Shown: in pieces, positions 25,095-33,040 of the stretch
Layout: the number at the start of each line of letters is the position of its first letter
Position numbering within the stretch: the first letter of the stretch is position 1
NCBI GenBank assembly: GCA_019420065.1
Contig: JAHZHX010000010.1
Coordinates: 1-41,009, forward strand
Source: Clostridiales bacterium
GTDB taxonomy: Bacteria; Bacillota; Clostridia; Christensenellales; Aristaeellaceae
Direction of reading: 5' to 3'
DNA length: 41,009 bases
Notes under the pieces: model-generated
Told to the model about the DNA's origin: nothing
The model's input: only the letters and a program-made list of their open reading frames with translations
The model's database searches: none
Made by a program: the position numbers and the translations under genes

Positions 25095-26248
25095 TGAAGT
25101 GCGAAGAATTTACTTTGCTTCTTGATATGCCGGAGGCGGAACGGACGCGGCAACAGCGGCAGGAAATGGATGCGCATATGAAAACGTGCGCGGACTGCGC
25201 GCTGGCGTTTTCTCTTCACAGCGAAATGCGCGCGATGGATCGTGAGGAAAGCGTGCCTGCATCTTTTGCGGCTTCCTGGCGTGAGCAAATCCGCAGGGAG
25301 GAAAAAATGGAGATGAACCGGCAGCGTTTTCCATGGAAAAAGACGCTGGCCACGGCGGCCGCGGTCGTGTTTGTGGCAGGCGGAACGTGGCTTAGCTATG
25401 CCAACGGATGGGGCTTGTCGTCACCGAAAAGCGCGGCGCAGTCTGACGAAAACAGAATGGCGCAAAAGGCGGAAACGTACAGCTATGACGCCGGGACGGG
25501 CAGCTATCTGATGGGCGCGATGCCGCGCATGGCCAGCGAAGAAGCGGCTGATACTGCGTCGGGGCGGGAAGAGAAGATCATCCGCACGGTGGATATGACC
25601 ATCCGCTCGCAGCGTTATCAGCAGGATTATGAAGCGCTGAAAGCGCTGGTCGAGGAAACGGACGGGCGCGTCGAGAGCCTGAGCGTATCAGGAGAAGGCA
25701 CGGCGGATTCTCTGCGGCGGGCGAGCTTTACGCTGCGCATTCCTGCTGGGCAGCTGGACGCCTTTGTGAACGGCGCAAATACGATTGGCTCGGTTTCTTC
25801 CTATTCCGAAAGCAGCGAGGACAAGAGCGAGGATTATTATGACGTGCAGGCGCGCTTGGAAACCCAGTTGGCTAAAATGGAGCGCCTGCAGGCGCTGATG
25901 GATAAGGCCGCGACCACCAGCGAGCTGATCGAGCTGGAAAGCGCCATCAGCGACACGCAGTATATGATCGACCGGTATACGGGCCAGCTGAACGGGTATG
26001 ACAGCCGCGTGAACGACTCCTATGTGTATGTAACGCTGCGCGAGATCACGTCCGCGGACGCGGCGGAGGAAAAGGGGTTGAGCCTTGGCGAACGGATCAT
26101 AAACGCCCTGAAAGCCTCGGCAAAAACGGCGGGCGAGCTGCTGCAAAGCTTTGCGGTGTTCGCCATTACCGTGCTGCCTTGGTGTCTGGCGCTGGCGTTG
26201 CTGGCGCTGCTGGTACGCTTTGTTTGGCGGCGGATCAGGAAAAAATAA
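25094..26248 (+). CDS. Membrane anti-sigma candidate: zf-HC2 zinc finger fused to a DUF4349 domain
   Basis: 384 residues. The N-terminus has the anti-sigma zinc motif HxxxCxxC (H28, C32, C35), then a membrane helix (~82-100, TLATAAAVVFVAGGTWL). The outer part (~155-330) matches DUF4349: EEKIIRTVDMTIRSQRYQQDYEALKALVEE-like start, FTLRIPAGQLDAFV, DYYDVQARLETQLAKMERL coiled coil, then YVYVTLRE. A second membrane helix (~350-375) and a basic tail end it. The layout suggests a cytoplasmic zinc finger holding the sigma factor and an extracytoplasmic sensor. GGGAGG lies 9 bases before the ATG. Sensing role is inference. Confidence 0.82.
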   Translation: MKCEEFTLLLDMPEAERTRQQRQEMDAHMKTCADCALAFSLHSEMRAMDREESVPASFAASWREQIRREEKMEMNRQRFPWKKTLATAAAVVFVAGGTWLSYANGWGLSSPKSAAQSDENRMAQKAETYSYDAGTGSYLMGAMPRMASEEAADTASGREEKIIRTVDMTIRSQRYQQDYEALKALVEETDGRVESLSVSGEGTADSLRRASFTLRIPAGQLDAFVNGANTIGSVSSYSESSEDKSEDYYDVQARLETQLAKMERLQALMDKAATTSELIELESAISDTQYMIDRYTGQLNGYDSRVNDSYVYVTLREITSADAAEEKGLSLGERIINALKASAKTAGELLQSFAVFAITVLPWCLALALLALLVRFVWRRIRKK

Positions 26249-26275
26249 AAAATCGGGCTGTCGGAGAAGTTGAAC

Positions 26276-26460
26276 CGCTCCCTGTCAAGTAGACAGATGA
26301 AAAAACAAAAATCGTTTTTCCAGGATCTCAGCGATGGGGTCCTGGTTTTCTTTTAAGCAGCTTCCAGCAAGCTGCGGACGGTGCTTTTAGGCATAATAAT
26401 ACTCCCCATAGTGTAGTCTCGAAATTTTTGTTATTTCAAGTGTCTACACTATGGGGAGCA
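26276..26460 (-). mobile_element. Internally deleted insertion sequence (two terminal repeats, 185 bp)
   Basis: The left end 26276-26312 and the reverse complement of the right end 26424-26460 align over about 37 bases: shared GCTCCC, GTAGACA, TGAAA and AACAAAAAT blocks at the same spacing. Between them remains only the start of a transposase frame reading leftward. No target-site duplication is evident. A third copy of CTCCCCATAGTGTAG (26402-26416) pairs with the right terminal repeat (26446-26459 region) in a 15-base hairpin. The family is uncertain; the transposase N-terminus reminds me of mutator/IS256-type elements. Confidence 0.65.
26285..26394 (-). pseudogene. Transposase N-terminal remnant, frameshifted and truncated
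   Basis: From ATG 26394, with GGGGAG 7 bases upstream, it reads MPKSTVRSLLEAA and hits TAA. In another frame the text continues KENQDPIAEILEKRF before running into the other terminal repeat. A single lost base in the run after GCTGCT would restore LEAALKENQDPIAEILEKRF, so this is a broken start of a transposase followed by a large deletion. Confidence 0.55.
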
Positions 26461-26483
26461 TATCAGAAACCGACAGTCTTCAT

Positions 26484-27227
26484 TTATTTGGCGGATGATT
26501 CGTTCACATTGCCCTTGGACGCGGGCGGCTTGCGGCCATATATGCCGGTGGTGATTTCCTGAATATAGGCTTCGCGCTTGGGCATGCCCGCGGAACGCTC
26601 CGCGTCGCGCACCGCGCGGGCCGTATCGTAGGGAAGATAGAAAAATTGCAGGTTGAAGGGGGCGGGAATGTCGCCTTCCTCCGCTTCCAGCATGGCGTAC
26701 TGCACCCTGGGGATGCGCAGACTATTGCCAACGCTGCCAACGGTGAAAATCATCCGCCCGCCATTGTGAATGTTCAGCCCGGCGCGGTGGATATCGGCGT
26801 AGCCCACAGTGTCAAAATCCGGCTCAAAAAGCCAGGCAAGCGCCAGCTCGTCTTCGGTTGCCGCCTGCAGCCGCTCCATGATAGGACGCCCATGAAACAG
26901 GCGGAGGCGCCGCCCGGACAGGCGACAGTGATGCTCAAGGGGCAATTCCCGCAGCGTCCGCATGCGCGCTTCGCCCAGCTGCTGGTAATAATACGCGTCG
27001 TTTTTGCTGAAATGCCGCAGCCCCACGCCCTCGTCCCAGTTGCCGCGCAGAATGACGCGGCAGCGGGCCAGCGCCCAGTCGAAGGTTTCCGCTGAGCTTG
27101 GCCCTTTGCCCACAATGTCTCCAAGACACCAGATCTCGTCAGGCTGCCGCCGCTTCAGGTCAGCGTCCAGCGCCTCAACGGCAGGCAGATTGCCGTGCAG
27201 GTCGGAAATCAGGGCAATGCGCTTCAT
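26484..27227 (-). CDS. Metallophosphoesterase (calcineurin-like, YfcE/serine-threonine phosphatase type)
   Basis: 247 residues. Metal-binding motifs are visible in order: ISDLHGNLPA (D9, H11 area), CLGDIVGKGPSS, LRGNWDEG in place of the usual GNHD, and later GYADIHRAGL with GSVGNSLRIPRVQYAML near the C-terminus. This is the pattern of the DUF2087-free YfcE-like phosphodiesterases; the histidine of GNHD is replaced by W. Starts at ATG 27227, overlapping the preceding gene by ATGA, so the two are translated together. Substrate unknown. Confidence 0.82.
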   Translation of the reverse strand: MKRIALISDLHGNLPAVEALDADLKRRQPDEIWCLGDIVGKGPSSAETFDWALARCRVILRGNWDEGVGLRHFSKNDAYYYQQLGEARMRTLRELPLEHHCRLSGRRLRLFHGRPIMERLQAATEDELALAWLFEPDFDTVGYADIHRAGLNIHNGGRMIFTVGSVGNSLRIPRVQYAMLEAEEGDIPAPFNLQFFYLPYDTARAVRDAERSAGMPKREAYIQEITTGIYGRKPPASKGNVNESSAK

Positions 27228-27925
27228 CGGGAGGCCTCGCGCATCAGCCATTCAAAGATGCGTTTCTGCTCGGGCAGGCGGTCTTCAAGCGCCTCAGGAT
27301 GCCACTGGATGGCCACGATTGGCGCGCCGTTCGCTGCTTCCATGCCTTCAAGCAGCCCGTCAGGCGCCCACGCGGTGGGGCGCATGTCCGCCGCCAGCGT
27401 TTTGACCGCCTGATGATGACGGCTGTTGACCATGGATTGCTCCATGCCCACAATGCCGTGCAGCAGCGTGCCGCGTTCATAGCGCATGGCATGCACGTCG
27501 CTGCGGGGAATGTCGTAGCAGGGGTGCTTGAGCGCGGGGCTGAACTGCGTTTCAATATCCTGATACAGCGTGCCGCCCAGCGCGCAGTTGAGAATCTGCA
27601 TGCCGCGGCAGATGCCCAGGATGGGCATGCCTTTTTCCATGGCGTGACGGATCAGGATCAGATCAATCGCGTCGCGCGTGGGAGCGATCTCGCCGCAGCA
27701 GGGCAGCTTTTTTTCACCGTAGCAGGCGGGGTCAACATCCGCGCCGCCCGTCAGCAGCAAAGCGTCGCATGCGTCCAGCGCCGCCGTCAGCGTTTTTTCG
27801 TCGTTAACAAAGGGCATAATAACCGGCGCGCCGCCGGAATGGATCACGGCGGTCACATAGTCATGCGTCATGCAGCCGCGCTGCTTGTCGTCATCCCACA
27901 TGGGGCTCAGGGCAATGATTGGCAT
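27224..27925 (-). CDS. Class I glutamine amidotransferase-like hydrolase (gamma-glutamyl-GABA hydrolase family)
   Basis: 233-residue peptidase C26 protein. The nucleophile is C106 in GICRGMQILNCALGG, and the histidine/glutamate pair is in VAIQWHPEALED. DALLLTGGADVDPACYGE is the family's oxyanion-side motif. Relatives cleave gamma-glutamyl-GABA (PuuD) or other gamma-glutamyl amides. The start at 27925 has GGAGG 7 bases upstream; longer in-frame versions would cross the promoter. No other putrescine genes are nearby, so the substrate remains open. Confidence 0.85.
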   Translation of the reverse strand: MPIIALSPMWDDDKQRGCMTHDYVTAVIHSGGAPVIMPFVNDEKTLTAALDACDALLLTGGADVDPACYGEKKLPCCGEIAPTRDAIDLILIRHAMEKGMPILGICRGMQILNCALGGTLYQDIETQFSPALKHPCYDIPRSDVHAMRYERGTLLHGIVGMEQSMVNSRHHQAVKTLAADMRPTAWAPDGLLEGMEAANGAPIVAIQWHPEALEDRLPEQKRIFEWLMREASR

Positions 27926-27956
27926 ACGGCGTCCTCCCAAGATCGTTGTGGTAACC

Positions 27957-27965
27957 ATTATAGCA
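27957..27965 (-). promoter_or_regulatory. Extended -10 promoter of the amidotransferase/phosphoesterase pair
   Basis: Minus strand reads TGCTATAAT (27965-27957), a perfect extended -10. No clear -35 is present. It lies about 32 bases from the start codon of the amidotransferase gene. Confidence 0.6.
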
Positions 27966-28029
27966 TGCGCGGCGATAATTTGCCACTGGGGCGAAAAAGA
28001 AAAAATGCCAGCGAAAACGGGCGTAAGAA

Positions 28030-28058
28030 TTGTCAAGCGCGCGTTTTCATGATACAAT
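28030..28058 (+). promoter_or_regulatory. Promoter of argS
   Basis: TTGTCA (28030-28035), 17 bases, TACAAT (28053-28058). GAGAGGGG and the argS ATG follow within 37 bases. No T-box leader is present in this short gap. Confidence 0.7.
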
Positions 28059-28094
28059 ATCCCATGTATCTATTCTTCGAGAGGGGTAATTTGT

Positions 28095-29804
28095 ATGGAA
28101 ATGAAGGCCTTGATCGCGCAGACGGTGGCGCAGGCAGTGCAGCAGGCGTTCCCGGGCGTGGAGACAGGGATCGAATACGAGGCGCTGCTGGAAGTGCCGC
28201 CGGATACGAAGATGGGAGATTTTGCTTTCCCGTGCTTCAAGCTTTCCAAGGCGCTGCGCATGGGGCCGCCCATGATTGCCCAGAAGCTTGGCGCGCTGAT
28301 CGACCGGCCGGAGCTCTGCCGCGCTGAGCCGGTCAACGGATATTTGAATTTCTTTCTCAACCGCAAAAATTTTGCCCGCGATACCCTGGAAAAGGTGATG
28401 GCCGCGCCCGAACGCTGGGGCAGCGGCACAGAGGGCGCAGGCAAAACGGTGGTGCTGGATTATTCGAGCATCAATATTGCCAAGCGGTTCCATATCGGGC
28501 ATTTGAGTACGACGATGATCGGCAATGCCCTGCGCCGCATCTATGATTTTCTGGGCTGGAAGACGGTGTCCGTCAATCATCTGGGCGACTGGGGCACACA
28601 GTTTGGCAAAATGATCTGCGCCTATAAATACTGGGGCGACAAGGAAACGGTGGAGCGCGAGGGCGTGGACGGCATGACCAAGCTTTATGTGCGTTTCCAT
28701 GAGGAGGCCAAGGAGCATCCGGAGCTGGAGGACGAGGGCCGCGCCTGGTTCAAAAAGATTGAGGAAGGCGATCCGGAGGCAATGGCCATTTTTACATGGT
28801 TCAAAGAGGTTACGCTCAAGGATGCGATGAAAACCTACGACGTGCTGGGCGTGCAGTTTGACAGCTATGCCGGCGAGAGCTTCTATCACGACAAAACGGG
28901 GCGCGTGGTGGAGGAGCTGCGCGAAAAGGGACTGCTTACCGAATCGGACGGCGCGCAGATTGTCGATCTTTCCGATTACAAGATGCCGCCCTGCATGATC
29001 CTCAAGAGCGACGGCACCACGATCTATGCCACGCGCGACATCGCCGCCGCCCTATACCGCAAGGATACCTATCACTTCGACAAATGTTTGTATGTGGTGG
29101 CCTACCAGCAGGATCTTCATTTCCGCCAGATTTTCAAAACGCTGGAGCTGATGGGCTACGACTGGGCCAAGGATCAGATGGAGCATGTGTCCTTCGGTAT
29201 GGTCAGCTATGAGGGACAAACGCTTTCCACCCGCGAGGGGCGCGTGGTCTATTTGCAGGATCTGCTGGAACGCGCGCAGGAAAAGGCCCTGGCCATTATC
29301 AATGAAAAAAATCCGAACCTTGAAAACAAAGAGGATGTTGCCCGCCAGGTGGGCGTTGGCGCGGTGGTGTATTCCGATTTGCAGAACAGCCGCATCAAGG
29401 ACATTGACTTCTGGTGGGATCGCGCGCTCAACTTTGACGGCGATACCGGTCCCTATGTGCAGTATACCTATGCGCGCTGCTGCTCGGTGATGCGCAAGGC
29501 GGGCGATGCGGCGGCCGCGCCCGATTATGGCGCTTTGCAGGATGACGAGGCGCAGCAGACGCTGCATTTGCTGGCCCGCTTCCCGGAGGATGTGCGCATG
29601 GCCATGCGCGCCAACGAACCTTTTATGGTGACCCGCGCCGTGACCGAGCTGGCCAAGGCTTACAACAAGTTCTACTACGAGCATCGGATCCTTGACGGCG
29701 AGCCGGGCGCGTGCGCCGCGCGCGTGATGCTGACTGACGCCGTGCGTTCGGTGATTAAGACCGGCCTGTTCCTGATTGGCATGGAAGCGCCGGAGCGCAT
29801 GTAA
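28095..29804 (+). CDS. argS: Arginyl-tRNA synthetase
   Basis: Charges tRNA-Arg. 569 residues. The N-terminal Add-1 domain (1-105) recognises the tRNA D-loop. The class I signature HIGH is at residues 133-136 (FHIGHLSTTMIGNALRRI), and the second signature, KMSKS in other synthetases, is here LSTREG at ~377, as usual for ArgS. HLGDWGTQFGKMI is another ArgS block. The anticodon-binding DALR domain makes up the last ~120 residues and ends in FLIGMEAPERM. Start at 28095 with GAGAGGGG upstream. Confidence 0.96.
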   Translation: MEMKALIAQTVAQAVQQAFPGVETGIEYEALLEVPPDTKMGDFAFPCFKLSKALRMGPPMIAQKLGALIDRPELCRAEPVNGYLNFFLNRKNFARDTLEKVMAAPERWGSGTEGAGKTVVLDYSSINIAKRFHIGHLSTTMIGNALRRIYDFLGWKTVSVNHLGDWGTQFGKMICAYKYWGDKETVEREGVDGMTKLYVRFHEEAKEHPELEDEGRAWFKKIEEGDPEAMAIFTWFKEVTLKDAMKTYDVLGVQFDSYAGESFYHDKTGRVVEELREKGLLTESDGAQIVDLSDYKMPPCMILKSDGTTIYATRDIAAALYRKDTYHFDKCLYVVAYQQDLHFRQIFKTLELMGYDWAKDQMEHVSFGMVSYEGQTLSTREGRVVYLQDLLERAQEKALAIINEKNPNLENKEDVARQVGVGAVVYSDLQNSRIKDIDFWWDRALNFDGDTGPYVQYTYARCCSVMRKAGDAAAAPDYGALQDDEAQQTLHLLARFPEDVRMAMRANEPFMVTRAVTELAKAYNKFYYEHRILDGEPGACAARVMLTDAVRSVIKTGLFLIGMEAPERM

Positions 29805-29864
29805 ACAGGCGGTTTGGCGCATGCTAATGCGGTGCGCGGCCTGCCGCTGAAGAGGAGGGGTTGG

Positions 29865-30701
29865 ATGCGTTTTACCAAAATGCAGGGAATTGGCAACGAT
29901 TATCTCTTCATTAACTGTTTTGAGGAATACGTCAGCGATCCGGAGCGGCTGGCGCTGGAAATGTGCCGGGAGCATACGGGCGTTGGCGCGGACGGCATTG
30001 TACTGCTGGAACCTGGCGAAAGCACGCCCTTTGCCATGCGGATTTTTAACCGCGATGGAAGCGAGGCCGAAATGTGCGGGAATGCCGCCCGCTGCATCGG
30101 CAAATATGTTTATGAGCGGGGGCTGACCCGGGAAACCGAGCTGGCGCTGAGCACCAAAAGCGGGTTGAAGATGCTCTCGCTTGCGGCGGAGGACGGCGTT
30201 GTGCAGTCCGTCACGGTGGATATGGGCACGCCGGTGCTGGATCCAAAGCTGATCCCGGTGTCGCTGCCGGGCGAAATTGTGCTGCGTTACCGGGTGCAGG
30301 TGCTGGGGCAGATGTGGTTTATCACCTGCGTGAGTATGGGCAATCCGCATTGCGTGGTGTTTGTGCGCGATCCGGAGGTGCTGGATTTACCCTCCATCGG
30401 GCCGATGCTGGAGCATCATCCCCTGTTCCCGCGGCGGACCAATGTGGAGTTTGTGCGCGTAATCAGCCGGGATGTGCTGCAAATGCGCGTATGGGAACGC
30501 GGCGCGGGGGAGACCCTGGCCTGCGGTACCGGCGCGTGCGCGGCGTTGGTGGCTGCGGTGCTGTGCGGACACAGCGACCGCAAGGTGCAGATGAAGCTTG
30601 CGGGCGGCAATCTGACGCTGCATTGGAACGCGGACGATAACCATGTGTATCAAACGGGTCCGGCGGCTTTCGTTTTTGATGGGGACTGGCCGCAGCCCTG
30701 A
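29865..30701 (+). CDS. dapF: Diaminopimelate epimerase
   Basis: Converts LL- to meso-diaminopimelate for lysine and peptidoglycan. 278 residues. The two catalytic cysteines are C71 in EMCGNAARC and C220 in ETLACGTGACAA. The N-terminal MRFTKMQGIGNDYLFIN is typical of the family. The start has GGAGGGG 5-8 bases upstream. The next gene is dapL, giving the tetrahydrodipicolinate to LL-DAP to meso-DAP steps side by side, which suggests meso-DAP in the cell wall. Confidence 0.95.
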   Translation: MRFTKMQGIGNDYLFINCFEEYVSDPERLALEMCREHTGVGADGIVLLEPGESTPFAMRIFNRDGSEAEMCGNAARCIGKYVYERGLTRETELALSTKSGLKMLSLAAEDGVVQSVTVDMGTPVLDPKLIPVSLPGEIVLRYRVQVLGQMWFITCVSMGNPHCVVFVRDPEVLDLPSIGPMLEHHPLFPRRTNVEFVRVISRDVLQMRVWERGAGETLACGTGACAALVAAVLCGHSDRKVQMKLAGGNLTLHWNADDNHVYQTGPAAFVFDGDWPQP

Positions 30702-30730
30702 AGGAAAACGGTCGGAAAGGAAGCGCGGGC

Positions 30731-31936
30731 ATGCCTGCTTTGAATCATGATCTGGCGTCGATGCCGGCGGGATATGTTTTCCGTGAGGTGGCGCAGCGCA
30801 TCAAAAGCTATGAAAAGGCGCATCCGGAGCGGCGGGTGATCCGCTTGGGTATTGGCGACGTGACGCGGCCTCTGCCCGAGGTGGTCAGCCGGGCGATGGC
30901 GGAGGCGGCGCTGGAGATGAGCACGCCGGAGGGCTTTCGCGGCTACGGGCCGGAGAGCGGATACGAGTTTTTGCTGCGGGCGATCAATAAAAACATTTAC
31001 GAGCCGCGCGGTGTTGCGATCGGCTTGGACGAGGTATTTGTATCCGACGGCGCAAAAACCGACACTTCCGCTTTGCAGGAGCTGCTGGCTCCCGAGGCGC
31101 GCGTGGCGGTGACCGATCCTGTCTATCCCGTATACGTGGATACCAATGTGATGGCGGGGCGCGGCGGGGAGTATGCGAACGGCCGCTGGTCGCAGATAGA
31201 GTATTTGCCGTGCGTGGAGGAAAACGGCTTTGTGCCGCCGCTGCCGCGGCATTATGTGGATGCGATTTATCTGTGCTTCCCCAATAATCCGACGGGCGTC
31301 GCGCTGTCGCTGAATGAATTGCAGCGCTATGTGGACTGGGCGCTGCAAAACGGCGCGCTGATTTTCTATGACGCGGCGTACAGCACATTCATTACCTCGC
31401 CGGAAACGCCGCACAGCATCTATGAATGCCGCGGCGCGAAAATGTGCGCCATTGAATGCGGCTCTTTTTCCAAGCTGGCAGGCTTTACCGGCGTGCGCTG
31501 CGGCTACACGGTGGTGCCCAAGTCGCTTTATGGGGGCACGATCAACCGTATGTGGCGCAGACGGCTGGCGGCCAAGAACAACGGCGTGTCCTATCCGGTG
31601 CAGCGCGCAGCGGAAGCTGTTTTTACGCCGGAGGGGATGCGCGCCTGCAAGGAAAATATTGCATATTATATGCGCAACGCGCGCCTGATCCGCAACGGAC
31701 TGCGCGGCGCGGGACTGAAGGCCTATGGCGGCGCCGATGCGCCCTACGTGTGGATACGCACGCCGGGCGGCGTTTCGGGCTGGGCTTTTCTGGATTTTTT
31801 GCTGGAGCATGCGCAGGTGGCAGGCACGCCGGGCGAGGGCTTTGGCCCCAGCGGGGCGGGATACTTCCGCCTGACCGCGTTTGGCACGGCGGAGCAGACT
31901 GAGGAGGCGGTGAGCCGCATATGCGCGGCGCTGTAA
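30731..31936 (+). CDS. dapL: LL-diaminopimelate aminotransferase
   Basis: PLP enzyme that makes LL-DAP from tetrahydrodipicolinate in one step, bypassing the acyl-blocked dap route. 401 residues. The PLP lysine is K248 in GSFSKLAGFTGVRCGY. The N-terminal RVIRLGIGDVTRPLPEVV and GFRGYGPESGYEFLLRAI, and CFPNNPTGVALSLNEL in the middle, are signatures of DapL. Directly downstream of dapF in the same direction. Confidence 0.94.
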   Translation: MPALNHDLASMPAGYVFREVAQRIKSYEKAHPERRVIRLGIGDVTRPLPEVVSRAMAEAALEMSTPEGFRGYGPESGYEFLLRAINKNIYEPRGVAIGLDEVFVSDGAKTDTSALQELLAPEARVAVTDPVYPVYVDTNVMAGRGGEYANGRWSQIEYLPCVEENGFVPPLPRHYVDAIYLCFPNNPTGVALSLNELQRYVDWALQNGALIFYDAAYSTFITSPETPHSIYECRGAKMCAIECGSFSKLAGFTGVRCGYTVVPKSLYGGTINRMWRRRLAAKNNGVSYPVQRAAEAVFTPEGMRACKENIAYYMRNARLIRNGLRGAGLKAYGGADAPYVWIRTPGGVSGWAFLDFLLEHAQVAGTPGEGFGPSGAGYFRLTAFGTAEQTEEAVSRICAAL

Positions 31937-31948
31937 GGAGGCGAAGGA

Positions 31949-32926
31949 ATGAGGCGGTTTGCGGCTTTGGCGGCGGCAGTGCTGCTGCTGACGGGAACGG
32001 CATGCGCGGACGTGCGCTTTGCCTATGACGCATACATGGGTTTTCAGCAGGAAGAAACGACCGTTCGCATCTTTTCGGATGGAAGAAACGCGGGCGACAC
32101 GGTTTATCTGCGTGACGAAACGGGGCTTGTTCTGGCGGAAGCGGTGCTCAAGCGGGGCGAAGGCAATCAGAATGTGTCCTTTGTGATCCCGGAGGGCAGC
32201 GCGGGCAGGGAGCTGTCGCTGTTCATCGGCGATGTGCAGGAGGCCAGCGATACTGCTTTGCTGGCGGCGGAAACGCGCCCGGGCTACAGCATTACCCGTG
32301 TGGAACGTGAGGATAAAAAGCTGGCCATCACCTTTGACTCTGCCAACGCAGCCTCCAAGACCCTCAAAATCCTGGATTTGCTGGATCAGTACGGAGCCAA
32401 ATGCACCTTCTTTTTGCAGGGCACGTTCATCAAGACGAATCCTGAGGTAACGCAGGAGATCGAGGCGCGCGGCCATGAGGTAGCCAGCCATTCCTACGGG
32501 CATCCCGATATGCCAAGCCTGACAAACGATCAGATTTTGCGTGATTTTGAGAAAAACAGCGCCGTGTTTCAGGAGGTATTGGGACATGAACCGGCGCTTT
32601 ACCGGCCGCCGTCCGGATATTCCTCGCAAAGAGACCGCGCCATCGCCCGCGCGCTGGGGCAGGAGGTCATCAAGTGGACGATCGACTCGCGCGACGGCTT
32701 CCAGGACAGCTCTTTGAATACGGTTGTCAAGCGTGTGGAGAACAACGCCCGCTCCGGCGATATTATCCTGATGCATGTGTATGGCAAGCATACGATTGCC
32801 GCACTGGAAACGCTTCTGCCTTATTATGCGGAGCAGGGATATGCTTTTGTAACGGTGAGCGAGCTGCTGCTTGACGGAGAAACGGTGATTGATACCGACG
32901 GCGTGCAGCGCATGAAACAGGAATAG
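31949..32926 (+). CDS. Secreted polysaccharide deacetylase (NodB domain)
   Basis: 325 residues with an N-terminal signal peptide (about 20 residues, ending near TACA). An unassigned domain fills ~22-115, then the NodB deacetylase domain ~120-310. Motif 1 is AITFDSANAAS, with the first aspartate but Ser instead of the usual second (metal) aspartate. Motif 2 is intact (ASHSYGHPDM), as are RPPSGYSS and the tail ILMHVYGKHT. It may deacetylate peptidoglycan or another glycan outside the cell. PdaA/PdaB-like spore proteins also deviate in motif 1. Start 12 bases after dapL, so probably co-transcribed. Confidence 0.85.
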   Translation: MRRFAALAAAVLLLTGTACADVRFAYDAYMGFQQEETTVRIFSDGRNAGDTVYLRDETGLVLAEAVLKRGEGNQNVSFVIPEGSAGRELSLFIGDVQEASDTALLAAETRPGYSITRVEREDKKLAITFDSANAASKTLKILDLLDQYGAKCTFFLQGTFIKTNPEVTQEIEARGHEVASHSYGHPDMPSLTNDQILRDFEKNSAVFQEVLGHEPALYRPPSGYSSQRDRAIARALGQEVIKWTIDSRDGFQDSSLNTVVKRVENNARSGDIILMHVYGKHTIAALETLLPYYAEQGYAFVTVSELLLDGETVIDTDGVQRMKQE

Positions 32927-32937
32927 AGCATGAAAAC

Positions 32938-32977
32938 AGAGGAATTTGCGAAAAAGTTGCAGATTCCTCTTTATTTT
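32938..32977 (+). terminator. Rho-independent terminator after the deacetylase gene
   Basis: AGAGGAAT (32938-32945) pairs with ATTCCTCT (32963-32970), with TGC/GCA extending it inside, followed by TTATTTT. Confidence 0.8.
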
Positions 32978-32998
32978 AATGATTATATGTGGTAAAAT
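32970..32998 (+). promoter_or_regulatory. Possible promoter of the Xaa-Pro peptidase/efp unit
   Basis: TAAAAT at 32993-32998 could be a -10, with a poor -35 (TTTATT at 32970-32975) at 17 bases. It lies right after the terminator and 43 bases ahead of the peptidase start, so a promoter is expected here. The -35 match is weak. Confidence 0.35.
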
Positions 32999-33040
32999 GA
33001 TTCGTGGTTTCTATCTGAAAGCTACTGATGGGGGAAAACA

